Below the pieces are notes generated by a model, which worked only from the letters and a program-made list of their open reading frames with translations, searched no databases and was not told the origin of the DNA. Below are positions 27,264-36,612 of a DNA stretch of 64,000 nt, one piece after another (within the stretch, counting starts at the first letter, position 1; each line of letters begins with the position of its first letter). Source of the stretch: Fidelibacterota bacterium (lineage in GTDB: Bacteria > Fidelibacterota > Marinisomatia > SCGC-AAA003-L08 > TS1B11); assembly GCA_004124295.1 (NCBI GenBank), contig SCKI01000001.1:186001-250000 (forward strand), read 5' to 3'. A program made the position numbers and the translations under genes.

Positions 27264-27515
27264 GAATGAATGTTTACGCCGGACCGGCCAAGGGCCAAGA
27301 AAAATCGCCCCCCAGGAAAGCGCTGCCTTTTGGCCCTGTTGTGCCAACCTTTCGGGCGAACCTCTCCTCCTACCGGTGGCGCTTAAAGTATAGGGAGCCT
27401 ATTGAACGAGGGTTGATCGCACGGGCTCAAGGCGGAGACACGGGGGCGTATCGGCACCGTTGAGGCCCCGGAAGGCCTGATCAGGATAGCGGAAGGTAAA
27501 TAGAACCGGGGGAAT

Positions 27516-27950
27516 CTAGGCGGCGGGAATCGGCGCCGGCAGCCGGCTGATGCCAGGCTGGTAGCTCAGCCACAGGGCCGCCAGTGCGGCGGCGGCAAAG
27601 ACCATGAACATTGGCGCAGCGTAGGCCAGGGGGAGCGCCTCCTGCCAAGGGGCCCACTGCTCCATGACCAAACTGTACAGGCGATAGGTGCCCTCACTGA
27701 TGGCGCCGGCTATCCGGCCCCCCAGGAGATGGCGCAGGAAATCGGCAATCCGGCCTCCGGCAGTCGCCGCCACGGCCAGCAGACCCAGCGCCGCCGCCAG
27801 GGGCAGCAGCCGGCGGGTCCACCATAGGGTTGCCACGGCTTGGCGGGCCGGAATCTCCAGCAGCCGGGCCTGGAGATCCGGCGGCATCGGCTGACGGGCC
27901 CGATCAAAGATGGGCTGCAGGCGGGCATCCAGTTCAGCGGGGCGCAGCAT
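27516..27950 (-). CDS. Putative membrane anti-sigma factor
   Basis: 144 residues with two membrane helices (about 43-64 and 108-130). The soluble N-terminal 40 residues (LDARLQPIFDRARQPMPPDLQARLLEIP) could bind the sigma factor; there is no zinc HxxxCxxC motif. The start overlaps the sigma-factor stop (TAATG), as in most ECF sigma/anti-sigma pairs. The role is inferred from context; I do not recognise a named family. Confidence 0.6.
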   Translation of the reverse strand: MLRPAELDARLQPIFDRARQPMPPDLQARLLEIPARQAVATLWWTRRLLPLAAALGLLAVAATAGGRIADFLRHLLGGRIAGAISEGTYRLYSLVMEQWAPWQEALPLAYAAPMFMVFAAAALAALWLSYQPGISRLPAPIPAA

Positions 27951-28498
27951 TACTTTTCCCGCTCAGGCAGGGCGGCAGCCAGGGCCGATTTGCCCCGGTG
28001 GAGGTGCGATTTTATGGTGCCCAGTGGCTGATCCATGACCTCGGCAATTTCCTCATAAGAATACTGCTGAAAGTAGTACAGATTGACCGCCATGCGTTGA
28101 ACTTCCGGTAGCGCTGCCACGGCGTCCCGCAGCCGCCGGTGTTCCCAATCCTGGATTGTCTCGGCTTCGGGTCCCGGCGCCGGGCTGGCCAGTTGCCGCT
28201 CCTGGTCCTCCTCCAGCCGTTCCGGGTGGCGCTTCTTCAACAAATCGAAGCAAACATTTTTGGCGATCCTGTAGAGCCAGGTGGAGAGACTGGCGTCACC
28301 CTTGAAGCGGCTCAGATTCCGGTACACTTTGATGAATACCTCCTGGGAGGCATCGGCGGCAAGATTTTCATCATTCAGGGTAAATAGGGCGATGTTGTAC
28401 ACTTTTTCTCCATGTGCGGCGACCAGTAGCCTGAAGGCCGCCTCGACCTGGCCTCCACGATACAGTGTCAGTATCTCGGCGTCAGATGCGGCTGCCAT
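27950..28498 (-). CDS. ECF RNA polymerase sigma factor
   Basis: 182 residues. Region 2: AADASQEVFIKVYRNLSRF and STWLYRIAKNVCFDLLKK (-10 recognition). Region 4: VAALPEVQRMAVNLYYFQQYSYEEIAEVMDQPLGTIKSHLHRGK (-35 recognition). Coupled to the downstream membrane protein, likely its anti-sigma factor. Target promoters are not identifiable here. Confidence 0.95.
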   Translation of the reverse strand: MAAASDAEILTLYRGGQVEAAFRLLVAAHGEKVYNIALFTLNDENLAADASQEVFIKVYRNLSRFKGDASLSTWLYRIAKNVCFDLLKKRHPERLEEDQERQLASPAPGPEAETIQDWEHRRLRDAVAALPEVQRMAVNLYYFQQYSYEEIAEVMDQPLGTIKSHLHRGKSALAAALPEREK

Positions 28499-28647
28499 CC
28501 CTGTTAAGACGACCTGTGCAGCGCGATTGTTGCAGCGGCCAGCTTGCCATTGTGCCGTTCAGCCTGCAACATTAGCCGGTTCAGGGCAGTCTTACCGGTG
28601 CGAATAGGATACATTCCGTTAATCGTTTATTGAAGGAGCAAGATAAC

Positions 28648-29007
28648 GTGAATAATATTTATTTGGATATCATACCGTTGGTGCTCGGGTCAATCTCCAT
28701 GCTGGTGTCTGCCGCCATCATCATCGCGGCAATCTATTTCAATTATAAAAAGCGTGAGCAGGCCGGCAAGGAAATCATGGCCGCCATCGAGAAAGGCATT
28801 GATGTGCCCCTTTTGGCAGCGCAGCCCCAGAGCAGCAGCTATACCCGGGGTATTGTCTGGACCAGCGTCGGTGTTGCCTTTACCCTGGCGCTCTGGGCCT
28901 CTTCAGAGGAAGTGGCTGCCGCCGCCTGGGGCTTGATTCCCATCGCCATCGGTGTGTCGTACCTCCTCATTGCCCGGCGGGAAGATCAGGTCCATAAAGA
29001 GGATTAA
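28648..29007 (+). CDS. Small membrane protein, DUF6249-like
   Basis: 119 residues from GTG at 28648, chosen because AAGGAG lies 9 bases upstream; a TTG at 28630 has no such site. A first helix (about 5-28), a charged hinge KKREQAGKEIMAAIEKGIDVP typical of DUF6249-type proteins, and two more helices (about 70-105). Function unknown. Divergent from the sigma factor, so it may belong to that regulon (inference). Its stop shares the sequence TTAA with the convergent SDR gene. Confidence 0.72.
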   Translation: MNNIYLDIIPLVLGSISMLVSAAIIIAAIYFNYKKREQAGKEIMAAIEKGIDVPLLAAQPQSSSYTRGIVWTSVGVAFTLALWASSEEVAAAAWGLIPIAIGVSYLLIARREDQVHKED

Positions 29008-29780
29008 GGTAAGCCGACCTTGCGCCGGGCCACCCGGTCGATCAGGCCGGGCAGGAACGGCTTGATAAAGCGCCCCACCTTGCCAATGGGCGTCATCACC
29101 AGCTCCCGCCGCCGCCGGGCCGCAGCACGCACGATCTTCCCAGCGCAGACTTCCACCGCCATACCCCGCGGCCGCAAGGCCCCATCTTCGCCATAACGCC
29201 GGATACCCGTATCGACAAAGCCGGGGCAGACCAAGGTCACCGACACGCCGCTGCCGGCCAGCTCCACCCGCAAGGCATCAAAGAAACCGTGCAGGGCGTG
29301 CTTGCTGGCCGAATAGCCGCTGCGGGTGGGGGCGCCGACTTTGCCCGCCAGGCTTGATATGACCACGATGCGCCCCCGGCTCTGCAGCAGATGGGGCAGG
29401 GCGTAGTGGGTGCAGTAGACCGATCCCAGGTAGTTCACCGCCATGATGTTGGCCAGTACCGACAGGTCATCCAGTTCGGCGAAAAGTTTGCGCATGGAAA
29501 TCCCGGCATTATTGATCAGCAGGTCCAGGCCCCCCCAGGCCGCTACGGCCTGCTCGCTGAGACGGCGGCACTGCTCCTCCGAGGTGACGTCCGTGGGTAC
29601 CACCAGCGCCTCGCCGCCCCGTTCCCGGCAGGCGGCGGCTACCGTTTGCAGCTCCGGCTCACGGCGGGCAGCCAGGGCCAGACGGGCTCCCTGCGACGCC
29701 AGTTGGCGGGCCAGTTCGGCCCCGATGCCGCTGGAAGCCCCGGTGATGATGATGCGCTTTCCGGCGAAGGGGTTGGCCAT
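29004..29780 (-). CDS. Short-chain dehydrogenase/reductase
   Basis: 258 residues. Classical SDR motifs: cofactor loop ITGASSGIGAELA near 11-22, NNAGIS near 89, catalytic Ser in VISSLAGKVG near 141, and YSASK near 155. An Arg/His-rich basic loop after strand 2 (ARRE) suggests NADP(H). The C-terminal hydrophobic stretch resembles the membrane-associated DHRS7-like group. It lies 39 bases upstream of, and on the same strand as, nothing conserved; substrate unknown. Confidence 0.9.
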   Translation of the reverse strand: MANPFAGKRIIITGASSGIGAELARQLASQGARLALAARREPELQTVAAACRERGGEALVVPTDVTSEEQCRRLSEQAVAAWGGLDLLINNAGISMRKLFAELDDLSVLANIMAVNYLGSVYCTHYALPHLLQSRGRIVVISSLAGKVGAPTRSGYSASKHALHGFFDALRVELAGSGVSVTLVCPGFVDTGIRRYGEDGALRPRGMAVEVCAGKIVRAAARRRRELVMTPIGKVGRFIKPFLPGLIDRVARRKVGLP

Positions 29781-29819
29781 CGGTCAGCCGCCGCACCCGC
29801 TAGCCTGCGGAGGGGGCAA

Positions 29820-30338
29820 TTAGCCCTCCCTGGCAGCGCTGATGACCACCAGAACGGCCCCTTTTTCCACTATTTCTCCACGGGTCACATGGATTTTCTC
29901 CACTACCCCGCTGAGTGGCGCCGGCAGCTCATTCTCCATTTTCATCGCCTCCAGCACCAGCAAAATATCGCCCGCCTCAACCGCATCACCCTCCGAGACC
30001 TGGATAGCGCCGATGAGGCCCGGGATGGGCGCCTGCACCGTACCGGCCTCAGCAGCAGTGCCGCGGCGGAGGCCCAGTTTTTCCATGGCCAAATCCATTT
30101 CGGACTGCAGCCGGACCTGGTAGGTCTGCTCCCGCAGCAGCACCTGGTATCCTTCCCGGCTGGGCCGGATCGAAAGGTAGTGCGATTGGCCGTCTATCAG
30201 CAGGGACCAGGAATAATCGCTTACCTGCGCCAGGTCCATGTCGGCTTGCCGGCCGGCTACGGACAGCGTCGGCAGACCGTCTCCCGGGCGCAGCTGCAGA
30301 TCTATCTCCCGGTCTCCGATCAGGGCCTTGATGATCAC
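29820..30338 (-). CDS. Biotin carboxyl carrier protein of an acyl-CoA carboxylase
   Basis: 172 residues from GTG at 30338, which overlaps the carboxylase stop as GTGA and follows GAGG; an ATG at 30374 is also in frame. The C-terminal biotinyl domain has the biotinylation motif EAMKMEN near 126 and the flanking GLIGAIQVSEGDAVEAGDILLVLE. The N-terminal part resembles the BT/bridging domain that docks acyl-CoA carboxylase carriers. It carries biotin between the biotin carboxylase upstream and a carboxyltransferase not in this window. Confidence 0.9.
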   Translation of the reverse strand: MIIKALIGDREIDLQLRPGDGLPTLSVAGRQADMDLAQVSDYSWSLLIDGQSHYLSIRPSREGYQVLLREQTYQVRLQSEMDLAMEKLGLRRGTAAEAGTVQAPIPGLIGAIQVSEGDAVEAGDILLVLEAMKMENELPAPLSGVVEKIHVTRGEIVEKGAVLVVISAAREG

Positions 30339-31843
30339 CGGGACCTCTGCCTGCGCCGTCCGGCTTCCAGCCATGGGGATGTCGCCCCGGTTCCGCCAGC
30401 CCGGTGGTTGGGCCGGGGACTCTCCCGCTCGGCATACAGGGCCGCGCCCAGGGCAGCCACCGCGGGCAGATGAGCGTTGCTCCGGGCTGCGTGGCGGCTT
30501 AATTCGCCGATATACCGGTCGATGAAATGGGTGTCGTATCGGCCCTCAACGAAGGCCGGATGCTCCATCACCGCCACGCAGAACGGCACCGTGGTTCGAA
30601 CCCCGACAATGCGCAGCTCTTCCAGAGCCCGGCTCATGCGGCGGCGGGCCTGGTCCCGGTTCGCGCCCCAGGTGCAGAGCTTGCCCAGCAGCGGATCATA
30701 ATAGGGGCTGATCTCCATGCCGGCCCGGATGCCATGGTCCAGCCGGACCCCGGGACCGCCGGGAGTGGTCAGCTCGAGAATGGTGCCGATAGAGGGAGCG
30801 AACCCGTCAAAACCGTCTTCGGCATAGATGCGGCATTCGATGGCGTGCCCCAGCGGGCGTATATCTGCGGCGCTGAAGGAGAGCGGCTCGCCGCTGGCCA
30901 CGCGCAACTGCTCGGCCACCAGGTCCAGGCCGGTGACCAGTTCAGTGACCGGATGCTCCACCTGCAGCCGGGTGTTCATCTCCAGGAAATGGAAATTCTG
31001 CTCCCCATCCACCAGGAATTCCACGGTGCCTGCCCCGATATACCCGCAGGCCGAGGCTATGCGCACAGCCGCTTCGCCCAGCTCCCGCCGCAGGTCGTCG
31101 CTGATGAACGGTGAAGGGGTCTCCTCCACCACCTTCTGGTAGCGGCGTTGCACGGAGCACTCGCGCTCCCCCAGGCTTACCGTCCGGCCGTGTTGGTCGG
31201 CGAAAATCTGCACTTCGATATGGTGAGGGGCCGAGAGGTACTTCTCCAGGTAGACCCGGTCATCGGCGAAGGCGCTGCCCGCTTCGGAGCGAGCCGTTTC
31301 CAGGGCGCCGGGCAGATCTTCGGCACGTTCCACCCTGCGCATGCCTTTGCCGCCACCTCCTCCGGCGGCCTTCACCAGGACCGGATAGCCCATATCCTCG
31401 GCAGCCTGCAGCAGGAGCGCCGGGTCCGCAGTGGCATCATCCAGTCCCGGCACAATCGGCACGCCGGCCTCGACGGCCCTTTTGCGGGCGGCCAGTTTGT
31501 CCCCCATCTCGTCGATGATCCGGGCCGGGGGTCCGATCCAGACTAATCCGGCGGCCTCAACCTGCCGGGCGAAGGGGCCGCTTTCAGACAGGAAGCCGTA
31601 GCCGGGATGGATAGCCTCAGCGCCGGTTTTGGCCGCAGCCTCCAGAAGGTGACCCATCTGCAGGTAGGATTCGGATGATGGGGGCGGGCCGATCCTGACG
31701 GCCTCATCGGCCATCAACACATGCGGGGCCGTCCGGTCAGCGTCGGAGAACACGGCCACTGTCTGCAGGCCCAACTCCCGGCAACTGCGCAATACGCGGA
31801 CCGCAATTTCGCCCCGGTTGGCTATGAGCACCTTGTTGAACAT
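30335..31843 (-). CDS. accC: Biotin carboxylase subunit of acetyl/propionyl-CoA carboxylase
   Basis: 502 residues. ATP-grasp enzyme that carboxylates biotin with bicarbonate. Motifs: FNKVLIANRGEIAVRVLRSC at the start, IHPGYGFLSE near 78, the glycine-rich KAAGGGGGKGMR near 160, EKYLSAPHHIEVQ near 202, FLEMNTRLQVEHPVTE near 287 and the biotin carboxylase C-terminal domain to about 450. About 50 poorly conserved residues follow. With the carrier gene it probably forms propionyl-CoA or acetyl-CoA carboxylase, feeding the mutase at 15.8 kb. Confidence 0.93.
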   Translation of the reverse strand: MFNKVLIANRGEIAVRVLRSCRELGLQTVAVFSDADRTAPHVLMADEAVRIGPPPSSESYLQMGHLLEAAAKTGAEAIHPGYGFLSESGPFARQVEAAGLVWIGPPARIIDEMGDKLAARKRAVEAGVPIVPGLDDATADPALLLQAAEDMGYPVLVKAAGGGGGKGMRRVERAEDLPGALETARSEAGSAFADDRVYLEKYLSAPHHIEVQIFADQHGRTVSLGERECSVQRRYQKVVEETPSPFISDDLRRELGEAAVRIASACGYIGAGTVEFLVDGEQNFHFLEMNTRLQVEHPVTELVTGLDLVAEQLRVASGEPLSFSAADIRPLGHAIECRIYAEDGFDGFAPSIGTILELTTPGGPGVRLDHGIRAGMEISPYYDPLLGKLCTWGANRDQARRRMSRALEELRIVGVRTTVPFCVAVMEHPAFVEGRYDTHFIDRYIGELSRHAARSNAHLPAVAALGAALYAERESPRPNHRAGGTGATSPWLEAGRRRQRSR

Positions 31844-31947
31844 TGACCGGGAAGTTTAGGCAGGTCCGGCAGTCCTCTACAAGAAACGCCGGGATTTATT
31901 AGGCAGGCTGGGTAGAGTCAGCAGTCGGCCGCCACGCCGGCTGGCGG

Positions 31948-32817
31948 CTAGGGGGCTACCTCGGCCAGAACCTGAGCTTCCGCCGCCTCGCGCAGGGCGT
32001 GGGTGGTGGCGTAGTCGCTGTGCCGATAACCGTCCCAGGCCACCGGATAGATGCCGATGCCGGTGCTGGCGATAAAGGCCTCATCCATGGCGTCGGCGGC
32101 GGCCCGGTCGATGGGAGCCGTGTCCACCTCCAGGCCCAGGGACGGGGCCAGCTCCAGGATCAGGTCCCGGGTCACGCCGGGCAGGATGCCGAGGGTCAGG
32201 TCGGGGGTCCTGAGGGTGTTCCCCTGAATGAAAAAGATGTTCCGCACGGCGCATTCGGTGATCAAGCCGTCCCGGTTGACGAACACCGGCTCGAAGGCCC
32301 CCTGCCGGGCCACATCCCGGATGGCGAGCATGTTCCACAGGTAGGTCATCGATTTGATGGCCGGGTGCCGCCGCGCGACGGGGTAGTCAGCCTCATTGAC
32401 GAAAGCCACCCGGACGGGAAACTCAGGCTGGGGCTGGGTGTAGCGCAGCCCGATGTAGAGGTTGGCGGCGCCCTTATAATCGCTGGGAGCACCGGCCAGC
32501 GTACCCCGGGTGACCATGAGGCGGACCGTCGTCTCCTGCAATCCGTTGCGGGCGACGAGCTCATCCATCAAGGCAATCAATTCCTCCTCGGGGAGCGGGA
32601 ACCGGATATCCAGCGTGTGCAACCCCTCCAGCATCCTCTCCAGGTGCTTGTGGGGACGAAACAGGCGCCCCCGGGATACCAGCAGGGTCTCGAACAGGCC
32701 GTCGCCATACCAGAAGCCGCTGTCCATGAATGGGACCGTGGCTTCGGCTTGCTTAACCCAGCGGCCGTTGGCATAAACAACGGGATTGGACGGGGTGACT
32801 GGCTTGCGTTGGGTCAT
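31948..32817 (-). CDS. Class IV PLP aminotransferase (BCAT/aminodeoxychorismate lyase type)
   Basis: 289 residues. The fold-type IV pattern is clear: WVKQAEATVPFMDSGFWYGDGLFETL near 20-45, the PLP Lys in AIKSMTYLWNML near 155, GLITECAVRNIFF near 187 and the DEAFIASTGIGIYPV region near 244. The family covers branched-chain and D-amino-acid aminotransferases and 4-amino-4-deoxychorismate lyase; the sequence alone does not separate them. Stand-alone gene, 89 bases from the methyltransferase-linked gene downstream. Confidence 0.85.
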   Translation of the reverse strand: MTQRKPVTPSNPVVYANGRWVKQAEATVPFMDSGFWYGDGLFETLLVSRGRLFRPHKHLERMLEGLHTLDIRFPLPEEELIALMDELVARNGLQETTVRLMVTRGTLAGAPSDYKGAANLYIGLRYTQPQPEFPVRVAFVNEADYPVARRHPAIKSMTYLWNMLAIRDVARQGAFEPVFVNRDGLITECAVRNIFFIQGNTLRTPDLTLGILPGVTRDLILELAPSLGLEVDTAPIDRAAADAMDEAFIASTGIGIYPVAWDGYRHSDYATTHALREAAEAQVLAEVAP

Positions 32818-32906
32818 GATTCGGGGGTCATGGTGCAGGGAACGTATCCGGCGGGGAACTTACGTTTGCGGCGCGGGAAACCCGGAAGAATAATCCCCGC
32901 CCTGGC

Positions 32907-33629
32907 TCAGCCAGTGGCATTGGCAGGCAGCCGCTGTAGTTGGGGCAGAGGCGGTGGCGACCATTTGAGCCAGGTCCCCACGAAGCCGAGGTAGTCGAGA
33001 ATCATGCCGCCGTCCCAGTCAGGGTTAAAGCGCCCGGTCCCCACCGGTTGGTCAGCGGGGCAATTCATCATCCGCCGCAAGGGACGCAGGAGCTGCTCCG
33101 CCATCCGGCGCTCCAGCAGAGCCGTGCCGGTCCGCTGGAACAGCCATTGCCAGTCGTAGCCCGGCAACTGCTCCTGCCAGGCCAGAATCCGGTCCGGTTC
33201 GTCCCGGGCCTGCAACCAGGCGTCGGCGGCATGGATGATGATCAGGCGGGCCGTCAGGTCGCGCCGAACCGGCAGGTCATACAGCCACAGCAGGAACAGC
33301 GGTACGGAAAAGGGAAACGGCCCCAGCGCTTCCCGCTCGGCTGGTGACAGCAGGCTCTGCGGATTGCAGGCCAGCGGCGGACCGCCGGCCAGACGGTTGA
33401 TGGCCGGGCCCGTGCCTGCCGGCCCCAGGTTGACCCTGACAGTCAAGGCCGGCTCCGGGTCGGCGGCGAGCCAGATATCCGCACCATCGTCAAACCCGGC
33501 CAGTTGCCAGTTGAGGTGGTGATGGAGCAGGGCGGCGGCCAGCAACCCTTCCAGGTCCGCCGAGACCACCATCGGCAGGCCGGGTTGCTGCAGCCAGGGG
33601 AACCGGCCAATGACAGACTCCCTTGTCAT
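32907..33629 (-). CDS. Unknown protein coupled to a DNA methyltransferase
   Basis: 240 residues from ATG at 33629, overlapping the methyltransferase stop by 4 bases (ATGA). I do not recognise the family. The segment VVSADLEGLLAAALLHHHLNW near 20-40 recalls the D-x-D-G start of DHH phosphoesterases, but the second Asp is Glu and the other motifs are not evident. The rest is Trp-, Leu- and Pro-rich. Tight coupling suggests a joint role with the methyltransferase, for example as nuclease or specificity factor, but this is inference. Confidence 0.6.
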   Translation of the reverse strand: MTRESVIGRFPWLQQPGLPMVVSADLEGLLAAALLHHHLNWQLAGFDDGADIWLAADPEPALTVRVNLGPAGTGPAINRLAGGPPLACNPQSLLSPAEREALGPFPFSVPLFLLWLYDLPVRRDLTARLIIIHAADAWLQARDEPDRILAWQEQLPGYDWQWLFQRTGTALLERRMAEQLLRPLRRMMNCPADQPVGTGRFNPDWDGGMILDYLGFVGTWLKWSPPPLPQLQRLPANATG

Positions 33630-34834
33630 CCGCCCGGCTGGCTCCAGTCGACCGTGGGCCGGTTGGTGGCGATGGGGTCCCCTTTGGCCAGCACCAATAT
33701 TCGATCGGTGCCGGTGGCCCGCCCCCGGGTGGCGTTCCAGATCTTGGTCACCTTGAGGTTGTCGGCAATGGGGTCGGCGACCATATCGATAAGCTGCAAG
33801 GCGCTGTTCCCGGCCACATGGTCCCATACGGCCCGGGCCAGGTTGAGGGTCTCGGCCCCACGCTGGGCCACGTCACCGATGACCAGCACACAGACCCCTC
33901 CGGGCGCCAGCAGGGTTTCGATCTGCTCCAGGGCCTGTTGCATGAAGTTCAGGTATTCGGGCAGGGCGTGGCCGTCGTCCAGAGTGCGATCTACCTCGGC
34001 GGAGGCAATCCCCAGAAACCAGAGCCGGATCCAGTTGTAAAGCCCGTATTTGACCACTTTCAGATAGGGGGGCGAGGTGACCACCAGGTTGATGGACTCA
34101 GGCTCCAGGCGGGTGTGCAGGCGGCGGATGTCCAGCTGGTACGCCTCACCCCGCAGCACCGGGGGACCCTGCCGGTAAAGGCGCTGGAGCCGGCGCCGGG
34201 TGTTGATGAAAACATCCAATGGCAGCGACTGGATATTATTTTCGCGGACAAAACGGCGGATGTAGCCGGGGCTCATGCTGAAAGTATTGGGCATGTCGAG
34301 GCTCAGGTAGATGGAATCGTCCCCCTTGCGGCGGTACTTGCCGTGGAGAATGCCGAGAATGGTGGCCGTGAGAAAGATATCCTCCCTGCTGGCGCCCAGG
34401 GCATCCCGGAGGTAGCGGAGCTGCTCCAGCGTGCGCGGATGGAACACGGCGCTGATGGCTTCCGACGAATCAACAGCGGCTGCCTGGGCGGGATGATAGC
34501 CGGCCTGCAGTTCCGCCAGCCGGGCCAACGCCGCCTGCAGCGTAGGGGGATCGACCTTGGCTTGGGAGAGGACATAGGCCAGCGGGTTCAAGTCACTGGC
34601 GATGCCGATACGCCCTTCGACGCAGGCTTGGGTCGGGGTGGTGCCACGTCCGCTGAAGGGGTCCAGCACACGGTCGCCAGGCTGAGTGAAGCGCTGGATA
34701 AAATAGTGCGGCAAGCGCGGGGGAAACATGGCCATGTAACTGCACATGGGATGGAAAGGATGGCCCCACGATTTGGGGTGCTCCTTCCATTCCGGCCGGA
34801 TGGGGGGCTGTAGTGTCATGGCTGAGGCGGGCAT
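33626..34834 (-). CDS. N4/N6 DNA methyltransferase
   Basis: 402 residues (ATG at 34819 is an alternative start). Motif I-like DPFSGRGTTPTQAC near 57-70 precedes the catalytic TSPPYLKVVKYGL near 229, the alpha/gamma or beta-type order of amino-methyltransferases. A region of about 130 residues between them may recognise DNA. The gene has the GC content of its surroundings, unlike the second methyltransferase at 38.5 kb. No standard restriction enzyme is adjacent; the coupled downstream gene is of unknown family. Confidence 0.85.
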   Translation of the reverse strand: MPASAMTLQPPIRPEWKEHPKSWGHPFHPMCSYMAMFPPRLPHYFIQRFTQPGDRVLDPFSGRGTTPTQACVEGRIGIASDLNPLAYVLSQAKVDPPTLQAALARLAELQAGYHPAQAAAVDSSEAISAVFHPRTLEQLRYLRDALGASREDIFLTATILGILHGKYRRKGDDSIYLSLDMPNTFSMSPGYIRRFVRENNIQSLPLDVFINTRRRLQRLYRQGPPVLRGEAYQLDIRRLHTRLEPESINLVVTSPPYLKVVKYGLYNWIRLWFLGIASAEVDRTLDDGHALPEYLNFMQQALEQIETLLAPGGVCVLVIGDVAQRGAETLNLARAVWDHVAGNSALQLIDMVADPIADNLKVTKIWNATRGRATGTDRILVLAKGDPIATNRPTVDWSQPGG

Positions 34835-34877
34835 GCAGCTCTGAAAGTAACCTGCCGCCGGCGATAGCCGAAAGCAA

Positions 34878-34902
34878 AAGGGGGCGCCGCTGACGCCCCC
34901 TT
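34878..34902 (-). terminator. Rho-independent terminator
   Basis: On the minus strand AAGGGGGCG-tcagcgg-CGCCCCCTT is a 9-bp stem followed by TTTGC. It lies 26 bases past the stop of the minus-strand barrel gene and fits its transcription end. Confidence 0.7.
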
Positions 34903-34927
34903 CAACTGCTCGGTCAGACCGGCAATA

Positions 34928-36001
34928 TCAGCGGAAGGTTATTCCCATACCGCCATAGAGGCCGGTGTAATCGGCGGCCTGGATGTAGGCGCCGTGGAAG
35001 GTGAGCAGGAGCAGCTTCAAGCGCAGCCCCACGACGGTGCGAAAACTGTTTTCACCATCGAGATCAAATGTGATGGGAATAACCGCCAGACCGCCGCCGG
35101 GATCCAAATCATAGGAGGCGCTCAGGCTCGATTTTTCCAGGCCGACGCCACCATAGAGCGTTATCAGGGGGATCGACTTGCTGATCTGGAAATTGAGGAT
35201 GCTGTTGGTGGCCTCCAGTGTGGCCCCGGCAGATTCGATGGACAGGTTGGTGCTGTAGTAGCCTATCGAGATGGCCGGAAAGATCAGCGGGATGCTGGGC
35301 AGGAAGCCGTTGAGGCCGATCTTGCCACCAAAGCCGGTGTAGTTGATGGCCCCGATCTCAGGATCATCAAATTTGATGCCGCCCCGGAAGGAGACCTCCA
35401 GGTTAAACGGCAGACCGATAGATATCTGGGGTACCGCAATGATAAAGCCCCCGAAACCAATCCCCTGGGGACTCTGGGCGTCAATGATATTGTTGGCCAG
35501 CGTCATGATTTCGCCATCTATGGCGGCAAGAATGGCACTGGATACACCCGCTGAAGTGAGCTGGGTGACAATGGCATCGTGGGCATAAGTGGCGTTGGCG
35601 GCGTAGGTGGTAGGCTCAGCATCGCCAAAGATGTTGTTGGCGGTGCGGTCGCCGGGATAGAGTAGGTCGCTGTCCAGTGCGATGAGATAGTCGGTTCCGT
35701 TGATCGGGAAGGTCAAATTCAGGTCGGGGATGATAAAGTCGTAGGTGTTGCCATCCATCGGCGCAAGGATGGCACCCACACTGAAGGTCGCATCAAAGCC
35801 AAAAATCTTGTGGGGCGCCGCCCGCTGGAAGGTACCGCTGTTCATGGCCAGGCCGATAGCCGTGGGCAACGGGGCCAGATAGAGCTGGGCGTTGTCCTGG
35901 ACCAGGGACGTGATAATCTCGCCGATGCTCTGATCGTCCTGGGCCGCCAACGGCAGGGCTGTCATGGCACCAATGAGCGAAAGGGTAATAATTTTTTTCA
36001 A
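34928..36001 (-). CDS. Outer-membrane beta-barrel-like protein, DUF6588-like
   Basis: 357 residues from TTG at 36001, supported by AGGAG 10 bases upstream and the resulting signal peptide KKIITLSLIGAMTALPLAAQD. The mature part is rich in alternating hydrophobic/polar strands and Gly/aromatic residues (GIGFGGFIIAVPQISIGLPFNLEVSFRGG) and ends GLYGGMGITFR, with a C-terminal Phe-Arg consistent with a barrel. The IFGFDATFSVGAIL segment resembles DUF6588 proteins. Function unknown. A terminator follows. Confidence 0.7.
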   Translation of the reverse strand: MKKIITLSLIGAMTALPLAAQDDQSIGEIITSLVQDNAQLYLAPLPTAIGLAMNSGTFQRAAPHKIFGFDATFSVGAILAPMDGNTYDFIIPDLNLTFPINGTDYLIALDSDLLYPGDRTANNIFGDAEPTTYAANATYAHDAIVTQLTSAGVSSAILAAIDGEIMTLANNIIDAQSPQGIGFGGFIIAVPQISIGLPFNLEVSFRGGIKFDDPEIGAINYTGFGGKIGLNGFLPSIPLIFPAISIGYYSTNLSIESAGATLEATNSILNFQISKSIPLITLYGGVGLEKSSLSASYDLDPGGGLAVIPITFDLDGENSFRTVVGLRLKLLLLTFHGAYIQAADYTGLYGGMGITFR

Positions 36002-36264
36002 GGTTCTGCGCTCCTCTCTAATAAAAGTCACTTTCCAGCCGTATCCAGGCACTCAAATACGGGAAGGTAACCACCAGCAGTGGCTGGTCATTTCTCCCCT
36101 TGGGCAGGATACTACCCATAAACGGTCTGCGGCGCAAGTTATATCATTGGGCCGGTGGGGCAATGTGCGCTGGGTCAATTTCTGCTTCCCCGGCCTAAGA
36201 GCGGGCGCCGCAACCTGGCCCCTGCTGTTGTGTCCGGGGAGCGGGATGGCTAACTTAATCAAGC

Positions 36265-36612
36265 ATGCGGAACCAAGCCTCCCCTACCTACCAGTTGTTC
36301 GGTGATTTTCTGGCCCTCAGCTGGGCAGACAGCCACGAATCGATGCTGAGTCTGCGCCTGTTGCGGGAAGCCTGCCCGTGCGCCCACTGCCGGGGCGAGC
36401 CGGACCTGCTGGGCCGCATACTCATGCCGGCCCAACAGGATAAGCACAATGAGTCGAGTTATCAGGTCACCGCCTTATCCCCAGTTGGTCTCTACGGTAT
36501 CCAGTTTACCTGGGGCGACGGCCATTATACCGGCATCTATACTTTCGAATATTTGCGCGGTCTCTGCGACTGTGATATCTGCCGGGCAGAGTCCGAAACG
36601 GAAGCGCCTTGA
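36265..36612 (+). CDS. DUF971 domain protein (GBBH-like N-terminal)
   Basis: 115 residues. The DUF971 pattern is clear: LALSWADSHESMLSLRLLREACPCAHCRGE and GLYGIQFTWGDGHYTGIYTFEYLRGLC. Cysteines (CPCAHC and CDCDIC) probably bind zinc or an iron-sulfur cluster. The domain is also the N-terminus of gamma-butyrobetaine hydroxylase and has been linked to Fe-S protein assembly. Stop and the next TTG start overlap as TTGA. Confidence 0.88.
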   Translation: MRNQASPTYQLFGDFLALSWADSHESMLSLRLLREACPCAHCRGEPDLLGRILMPAQQDKHNESSYQVTALSPVGLYGIQFTWGDGHYTGIYTFEYLRGLCDCDICRAESETEAP

